64,000 bases of DNA, taken from Eggerthellaceae bacterium (lineage in GTDB: Bacteria > Actinomycetota > Coriobacteriia > Coriobacteriales > Eggerthellaceae). The notes below the pieces were generated by a model. The model worked only from the letters and a program-made list of their open reading frames with translations. It was not told the origin of the DNA and did no database searches. Where the stretch lies: positions 1 to 64,000 of the forward strand of contig WRIR01000001.1 in NCBI GenBank assembly GCA_009782605.1, written 5' to 3'. Numbering within the stretch: position 1 is the first letter of the stretch; every line of letters starts with the position of its first letter. Shown here one piece after another: positions 58,460 through 64,000 of this stretch. The position numbers were made by a program, and so were the translations under genes.

Positions 58460-61375
58460 TTGCTATTCCGTGCTATGAAGGCTCCGAAGAGTGCAAAAGG
58501 GGAGCTTGGATTCGATTACACAGGGGGCACAGCGGTGGTGGAAAAGGGCTTTACAGCAGAGGGCGAGGTCGAGATGAGCGACGAGGCCTTGGAGGAACTG
58601 GCGAAGCCGTGGGAGCGCGGCGAGGTTCCCAAAAGCAGCGCCAGCGCCTGGTATGAGCATACTGTGCAAGGAACGCTCGACGGGTTTTCGGTCGACCCAA
58701 CGACCGGGCTTTCCGAGCAGGAGGCGGCATCGCGCCTTGGGCGGCAGGGGCGCAACGAGTACGCGCAGCAGCCCACGGACGGCATCCTCAAGCTCACCGT
58801 GCACCAGTTCAGGGACCTTGCCAACCTCATCCTCCTTTTTGCCGGCATCCTGTCGCTTGCCCTCGCCATCCGGGAGGGCCACGGCTACCTTGAGCCGGCC
58901 GTCATCTTCGCCATCATCATCATGAACATCGCCCTTGCCGTCTCCCAGGAGCGCAGCGCCGAAAAGGCCCTTGAGGCGCTTCAAAACCTGAACAGCCCCA
59001 CCTGCTTCGTGCTGCGCGGCGGCTCGCAGGTCGAGATCGAGACGGCGCTTGCCGTGGAGGGCGACATACTCCTGCTGAAGACCGGCGACCATGTTGCCGC
59101 GGATGCCCGCCTTATCGAGTCGGCCGACCTCTTTGCCGACGAGTCCTCGCTCACGGGCGAGAGCGAGCCTTCCGAGAAGGACGCGGCTATGCAGGCGGAG
59201 CCCGGCGCACCCCTCGGCGACCAGGCGAACATGGTGTTTGCGGGCTGCCTCATCACCGGCGGCAACGGGCGCGCCGTCATCGTCGGCACCGGCATGCGCA
59301 CCGAGATGGGCAAAATAGCCGGGTACCTCAACAACGCCCAGAAGATACAGACGCCGCTCCAGAAGCGCCTCAACCGTGTGAGCCGCACCATCACCGCAGT
59401 TGCGCTTGCCTCGGCAGTCGTACTGCTCGTTGCGGGGCTCCAACAGGGGGAGGACTTCTGGACGATGATGCTCGCCGCGGTCGCGCTCGCCGTTGCCGCC
59501 GTGCCCGAGACCCTCCAGCTGATAGTCACGCTCTCCCTCACCCACAGCGTCCGCAAGATGGTCGAGCAGAACGCGCTCGTGCGCAAGCTGCCCGCCGTTG
59601 AGACGCTCGGCAACACCTCGGTCATCTGCTCGGATAAGACCGGCACGCTCACCCAGAACCGGATGAGCGTCCAGCGCCTCTGGATGCCCGGCGCAGAGCC
59701 TGTCGACGCCGACGGCACGCTTGGCGAGGGCGACACAGGTAGCACGTCCGACGCCGACGGCACGCTTGGCGAGGGCCCCCTCGCCTTCCTTGCACACCTT
59801 GCCCTCGCGAGCAACGCGACCATCGAGCAGGAGGGCGGGGCGCAGCGCATCATCGGCGACGCCACCGAGAGCGCCATCATCCGCCTGCTGCAGCAAAACG
59901 GCGTCGATGTCGCGGCCCTGCGCGCACAGTGGCCGCGCGTCGCCGAGGTGCCCTTCTCCTCCGACCGCAAGATGATGTCGAGCATCCACCGCGCCCCGGA
60001 GGGCGGCTACCTCGTCTTGACGAAGGGGGCCTTCGACCGCATCCCCTTTGCCCCCGCCTCGGATGCGGCGCTCGCCGAGCGCGGCGCGGTCCACGACCAG
60101 TTCGCGCACGATGCCCTGCGCCTGCTCGCCTTGGGCAGCGCACACATCGACGAGCTGCCCGCGTCGAAGGACTACGCCTCGCTTGAGAAGGACCTCGCCT
60201 TCGAAGGGCTTATCGGGCTCATCGACCCGCCACGCGAAGAGGCGGCGCAGGCCATCACGGTTGCACGCCACGCCGGGATACGGACGGTCATGATCACCGG
60301 CGACCATGCGGCGACCGCCGGCGCCATCGCGCAAAGGCTCGGCCTGATAAGCGAGGGGGAGCGCGTGGTCACCGGGCGTGAGCTTTCCGCCATGGACGAT
60401 CGCGAGCTCATCGAGAACATCCGCGGGTTTTCCGTGTATGCCCGCGTCTCCCCGGAAGACAAGATACGCATCGTGGAGGCATGGCAGGAGCACAGCGAGG
60501 TCGTTGCCATGACCGGCGACGGCGTGAACGACGCGCCCGCCCTCAAGGCAGCCGATGTCGGCATAGCCATGGGGCAGACCGGCACCGAGGTGGCGAAGAG
60601 CGCCAGCGACATCGTGCTGACCGACGACAACTTCGCGACCATCGTCAATGCCGTCCGCGAGGGCAGGAACGTGTTCGGCAATATCCGCAAGACCCTGTAC
60701 TTCCTGCTGGTATGCAACCTCTCCGAGATCGTCGTCCTCCTTGTCGCACAGCTGGCCGGCTGGGGCATGGCGCTCACCCCTGTCATGCTCCTGCTCATCA
60801 ACGTGCTCGGCGACGGCATACCGGGACTGAGCCTTGCACGGGAGGCCGGCACCGACAACATCATGAGGCGCGACCCTATAGCGCGCAACGAGAGCTTCTT
60901 CGGCGGCGGCCTGCTCAAGGTGATAGTCCAGCAGGCTCTCGCCTTCGCGCTCGTCGGGCTCACCGCCTATTACATCGGCTGCTTCGTTGCGCTACCCGGC
61001 GGCGCGGCCCCGTCGCAGGAGCTCGGGCAGACCCTGGCCTTCCTCGTCATCGCCTTCACCAGCATCATCCACATCTTCACGGTGCGCACGCGCGGATCGG
61101 TCTTCCAACACCCCCTGCGCAACAACATGCCGCTCGTCTACAGCGCGGCCGGCATGATCGTCCTCTTCGCGCTTATGGCGCTTATCGGGCCCTTCGGGGC
61201 GGTCTTCGGCATCAGCACCCTCGGCCTGGCCGACTGGCCTGTCGTCATCGGGCTCAGCGTGGTGCCGCTCCTGGTTGCCGAGGCCTGCAAGCTCTGGGAC
61301 AACCGTCACGAGCAGGCCGCCTACAGAAACCGCATTGTGGAGCACCGGCTCGACGAGGACGGGTGGTGCCTGTAG
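58460..61375 (+). CDS. Cation-transporting P-type ATPase; start uncertain
   Basis: SVICSDKTGTLTQNRMSV; TGDGVNDAPALKAADVGIAMG. Confidence 0.95.
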   Translation: MLFRAMKAPKSAKGELGFDYTGGTAVVEKGFTAEGEVEMSDEALEELAKPWERGEVPKSSASAWYEHTVQGTLDGFSVDPTTGLSEQEAASRLGRQGRNEYAQQPTDGILKLTVHQFRDLANLILLFAGILSLALAIREGHGYLEPAVIFAIIIMNIALAVSQERSAEKALEALQNLNSPTCFVLRGGSQVEIETALAVEGDILLLKTGDHVAADARLIESADLFADESSLTGESEPSEKDAAMQAEPGAPLGDQANMVFAGCLITGGNGRAVIVGTGMRTEMGKIAGYLNNAQKIQTPLQKRLNRVSRTITAVALASAVVLLVAGLQQGEDFWTMMLAAVALAVAAVPETLQLIVTLSLTHSVRKMVEQNALVRKLPAVETLGNTSVICSDKTGTLTQNRMSVQRLWMPGAEPVDADGTLGEGDTGSTSDADGTLGEGPLAFLAHLALASNATIEQEGGAQRIIGDATESAIIRLLQQNGVDVAALRAQWPRVAEVPFSSDRKMMSSIHRAPEGGYLVLTKGAFDRIPFAPASDAALAERGAVHDQFAHDALRLLALGSAHIDELPASKDYASLEKDLAFEGLIGLIDPPREEAAQAITVARHAGIRTVMITGDHAATAGAIAQRLGLISEGERVVTGRELSAMDDRELIENIRGFSVYARVSPEDKIRIVEAWQEHSEVVAMTGDGVNDAPALKAADVGIAMGQTGTEVAKSASDIVLTDDNFATIVNAVREGRNVFGNIRKTLYFLLVCNLSEIVVLLVAQLAGWGMALTPVMLLLINVLGDGIPGLSLAREAGTDNIMRRDPIARNESFFGGGLLKVIVQQALAFALVGLTAYYIGCFVALPGGAAPSQELGQTLAFLVIAFTSIIHIFTVRTRGSVFQHPLRNNMPLVYSAAGMIVLFALMALIGPFGAVFGISTLGLADWPVVIGLSVVPLLVAEACKLWDNRHEQAAYRNRIVEHRLDEDGWCL

Positions 61376-61388
61376 ATTGGAGCAGAGA

Positions 61389-62414
61389 ATGGGACATAAA
61401 CTGGAATTGGGGCTCGAACTGGAGCAGGTCAACAAGAAGAAGTCGCGGGTAGCGCTACTGTCGGTTGCCTCGAACACCGTGCTGACCACGTCGAAGATAG
61501 CGGTCGGCCTCATCAGCGGCTCGGTCAGCATCCTGTCTGAGGGTATCCATTCCGGGCTCGACCTGCTGGCCGCCTGCATCGCGTTCTTCGCGGTCAGGCA
61601 GTCGGGGAAGCCTGCGGACTCGAAACACGCCTACGGCCACGGCAAGATAGAGAACGTGTCCGGAACCATAGAGGCAGGCCTGATCATCGTGGCGGTGGTG
61701 TTGATCGTCATGGAGGCGGTGCGCAAGCTCATCGACATCCTGAACGGCGGCAGCGGCGAGGTGGGGAGCATGGCCCTGACCCTCGGCCTTGTGGTCATGG
61801 GCGGCGCGGCCCTGGCAAACCTCTTTGTCTCAAGCCGCTTGATGAAGGTGGCGAAAGAGACCGACTCTGTGGCGCTTGAGGCAGACGCCCTGCATTTGCG
61901 GACCGACGTCTTCACCTCCGCCGGGGTCTTTCTCGGCCTTATCCTGATCCGGCTCACCGGCTGGCACATCCTCGACCCCATCGTCGCCCTCGTGGTCGCC
62001 GTGATAATATCGAAGGCCGCATACGACCTGCTCAAAGAGGCCTTCCTCCCCCTTATCGACGTCAGCCTGCCCGAAGATGAGAGGGAAACCATCACGCGCG
62101 TCCTTGCCGGGCATGAAGAGCAGTTCGTGGAGTTCCACGACCTGCGGACCCGCAAGGCCGGGGCCGAGCGCTATGTGGACCTTCACCTCGTGATGCCGCG
62201 GAACATATCGATCGGCGAGGTCCATGAGCTTTGCGATGTGATCGAGGACGAGGTCAACGCGCAGCTTCGGGGCGCCCAGGTGCTGATCCATGCCGAGCCC
62301 TGCACCGTCAGCAAGGAGGCGTGCCCCCTTGAGCAGGGGCTGGCCACAACCTGCCAGCGCTGCCAGTCCGTGCAGCGCAATCTGGGGAAGCTCTCTGCCG
62401 CGCGGGCAGGCTAG
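61389..62414 (+). CDS. Cation diffusion facilitator family transporter
   Basis: SVSILSEGIHSGLDLLAACIAFF; HAYGHGKIENVSGTIEAGLI. Confidence 0.93.
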   Translation: MGHKLELGLELEQVNKKKSRVALLSVASNTVLTTSKIAVGLISGSVSILSEGIHSGLDLLAACIAFFAVRQSGKPADSKHAYGHGKIENVSGTIEAGLIIVAVVLIVMEAVRKLIDILNGGSGEVGSMALTLGLVVMGGAALANLFVSSRLMKVAKETDSVALEADALHLRTDVFTSAGVFLGLILIRLTGWHILDPIVALVVAVIISKAAYDLLKEAFLPLIDVSLPEDERETITRVLAGHEEQFVEFHDLRTRKAGAERYVDLHLVMPRNISIGEVHELCDVIEDEVNAQLRGAQVLIHAEPCTVSKEACPLEQGLATTCQRCQSVQRNLGKLSAARAG

Positions 62415-62434
62415 GTCTCTGCTGCGGGGCGCAG

Positions 62435-63409
62435 TCACGACCCCATATCCACCCACAGGGCAGGACGGACGCCGAAGCGGACGGAGGCAAGGAAGCCGTT
62501 CGGGCTGATGTCGCCGCCAAAGACATGCGCGGCGTTGAAGTCGAACAGGCCCGGCGAACGCAGCCACCAGGGGAAGCCTCCCGCCTCGCGTATGATCGCC
62601 TCGATGTCGAGGTTGTACTTGTTCTTCAGGTTCTCGATGGTCTCGCTGTTGAGGTCGATGCTTATCCGGCGGTCCTTCTTCGACGCGAAGTACCGCTCCG
62701 CCTCGTCGACGGAGAGCAGGAAGACCCTGTCCTCCGTGTAGTTCCCGTCCGTGATATTGGACTGCGGGTTGGCGTCGTTGTTCACGCGCGTGGTCACAGT
62801 GCGCTCACGCAGGGTCTCCGGCAGCCCGGCGTAGAAGCCGTCGTTGAGCCATTCACGCAGGTCACAGCCTTCCCAGCTTATCCCCTCGAACTTCTCGTGA
62901 TAGGGGCGGAAGTCGACGACATCCTCGGCTATGACAAGGGCGCGGCCGTCCTCGACCGCGAGCACCCGCCATTTGAGGTCCTTTGAGAACTCCCCTCCCC
63001 CGTAGTCGGTAAAGGCGACCTCCCCGAAGGAGACGACGTCGCCGACCTCCACGCCTTTCAGCGGGTCTCTGGGGATGAGGGTGACGAGCAGCACGACCGC
63101 CGCCACGACGATCGCGGCTGCGGCCAGGACCCCTATGACAGAGTTGCGCCTCCGTGCCGTCGCTGCGTCTTCCGGCGAGGGCTGCTGCTGCTGCGGGGCG
63201 GCAACCGGATGCTGCTGGGGCTGGGCGACCGGCTGTCCGGCGACTAGCTGTCCGGCGGTCGGATGCGGCTGGGGCTGGGCGGCCGGAACGGGCACCATGG
63301 GCACCGCTGCAGGGGGCACCTGCTGGATAGGGGTTCCGCACCTTGAGCAAAACACGGCGTCGCCTTCGAGCTGCCAGCCGCATTTCCTGCAATACATTCC
63401 TACCTCCAT
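62435..63409 (-). CDS. Zinc-ribbon membrane protein with DUF6273-like C-terminal domain
   Basis: MYCRKCGWQLEGDAVFCSRCGTPI; LREWLNDGFYAGL...VFLLSVDEAERYF...WWLRSPG. Confidence 0.8.
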   Translation of the reverse strand: MEVGMYCRKCGWQLEGDAVFCSRCGTPIQQVPPAAVPMVPVPAAQPQPHPTAGQLVAGQPVAQPQQHPVAAPQQQQPSPEDAATARRRNSVIGVLAAAAIVVAAVVLLVTLIPRDPLKGVEVGDVVSFGEVAFTDYGGGEFSKDLKWRVLAVEDGRALVIAEDVVDFRPYHEKFEGISWEGCDLREWLNDGFYAGLPETLRERTVTTRVNNDANPQSNITDGNYTEDRVFLLSVDEAERYFASKKDRRISIDLNSETIENLKNKYNLDIEAIIREAGGFPWWLRSPGLFDFNAAHVFGGDISPNGFLASVRFGVRPALWVDMGS

Positions 63410-63537
63410 CGTCCGGTCTTCCTGATAAATCCATAGTATACCCTTGTTATGAGCCCTTTTTGTCGTATAAGTTTTGCTATCATGGGAACTGCGGTATTCG
63501 GACTATGCCGCAATCATTCGGATGAAAGGTGGGCCCC

Positions 63538-64000
63538 ATGGTGAAGTCATCAGTCGTACAAGAAATCCTCGATTACAATGAACGTTTTGTCGCAGAAGGG
63601 GGCTATGAGCCTTTTGAGACCGACAAGTTCCCTACTAAAAAGCTCGCGGTACTTGCCTGCATGGACGTCCGGCTCATTGAGCTTCTGCCCGCCGCGCTCG
63701 GGCTGAAGAACGGCGACGCACACTTCGTCAAGGTGGCGGGAGGCGGCGTTTCCGACCCCCATGACTCTGCCGTACGCTCCCTGCTGGTCTCGGTTTGCGA
63801 GCTCGGCACCGAGGACATCATGGTGATAGCCCACAGCGAGTGCGGGGCCCAGCACATGGACTCCGACGGCATGTTCGCCGGGCTGCAGCGGCTCGGCGTC
63901 GCCCAGGAGGTTATCGACGAGTGCATCAACGGCGACTTCGACTACGCTTCGTGGTTCGCCGGCTTTGGCGAGCTCGAAGGCTATGTCCAGAAGAGCGTGG
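63538..64000 (+). CDS. Beta-class carbonic anhydrase-like protein, truncated by window end
   Basis: AVLACMDVRLIELLPAALGLKNGDAHFVKVAGGG...VIAHSECGAQHMDS. Confidence 0.88.
   Translation, partial: MVKSSVVQEILDYNERFVAEGGYEPFETDKFPTKKLAVLACMDVRLIELLPAALGLKNGDAHFVKVAGGGVSDPHDSAVRSLLVSVCELGTEDIMVIAHSECGAQHMDSDGMFAGLQRLGVAQEVIDECINGDFDYASWFAGFGELEGYVQKSV

Noticed and set aside
58463-60493. 676-aa ORF antisense to P-type ATPase
   Set aside because: Sense frame contains the DKTGT and TGDGVNDAP motifs

Overview
High-GC bacterial window, most consistent with an Eggerthellaceae/Coriobacteriia chromosome. That assignment is inferred from gene content: membrane LuxR regulator, Tat flavoprotein reductases, several molybdopterin enzymes. 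Contents: (i) part of the str/S10 ribosomal cluster (rpsL-rpsG-fusA-rpsJ-rplC-rplD-rplW, minus strand), ending at a terminator with no rplB in the remaining ~1.8 kb; (ii) tRNA-Glu(CTC) and tRNA-Gln(CTG); (iii) thiM-thiE-thiD under a TPP riboswitch; (iv) housekeeping genes (CBS-type Mn-PPase, UvrD/PcrA, DAHP synthase, chorismate mutase, PPIase, UppP, RpoN, Elp3, dGTPase-like HD protein, rhomboid, P-type ATPase, CDF transporter, carbonic anhydrase); (v) anaerobic redox modules: hexaheme cytochrome + Tat flavoprotein + LuxR, a second Tat flavoprotein + LysR, and three molybdopterin oxidoreductase loci; (vi) toxin/antitoxin-like genes (DUF3990/DUF3791, MNT nucleotidyltransferase, HipBA, HicB-like). 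No transposase, CRISPR or prophage was recognised. The most unusual signal is a scattered family of REPIN-like palindromes with no transposase in the window. Their hairpin stems differ completely between subfamilies, while the loops share a GGG(N)ACGT core. One is inserted in frame inside a LuxR gene, and others supply the stop codons of rpoN, hipA and an MFS gene.
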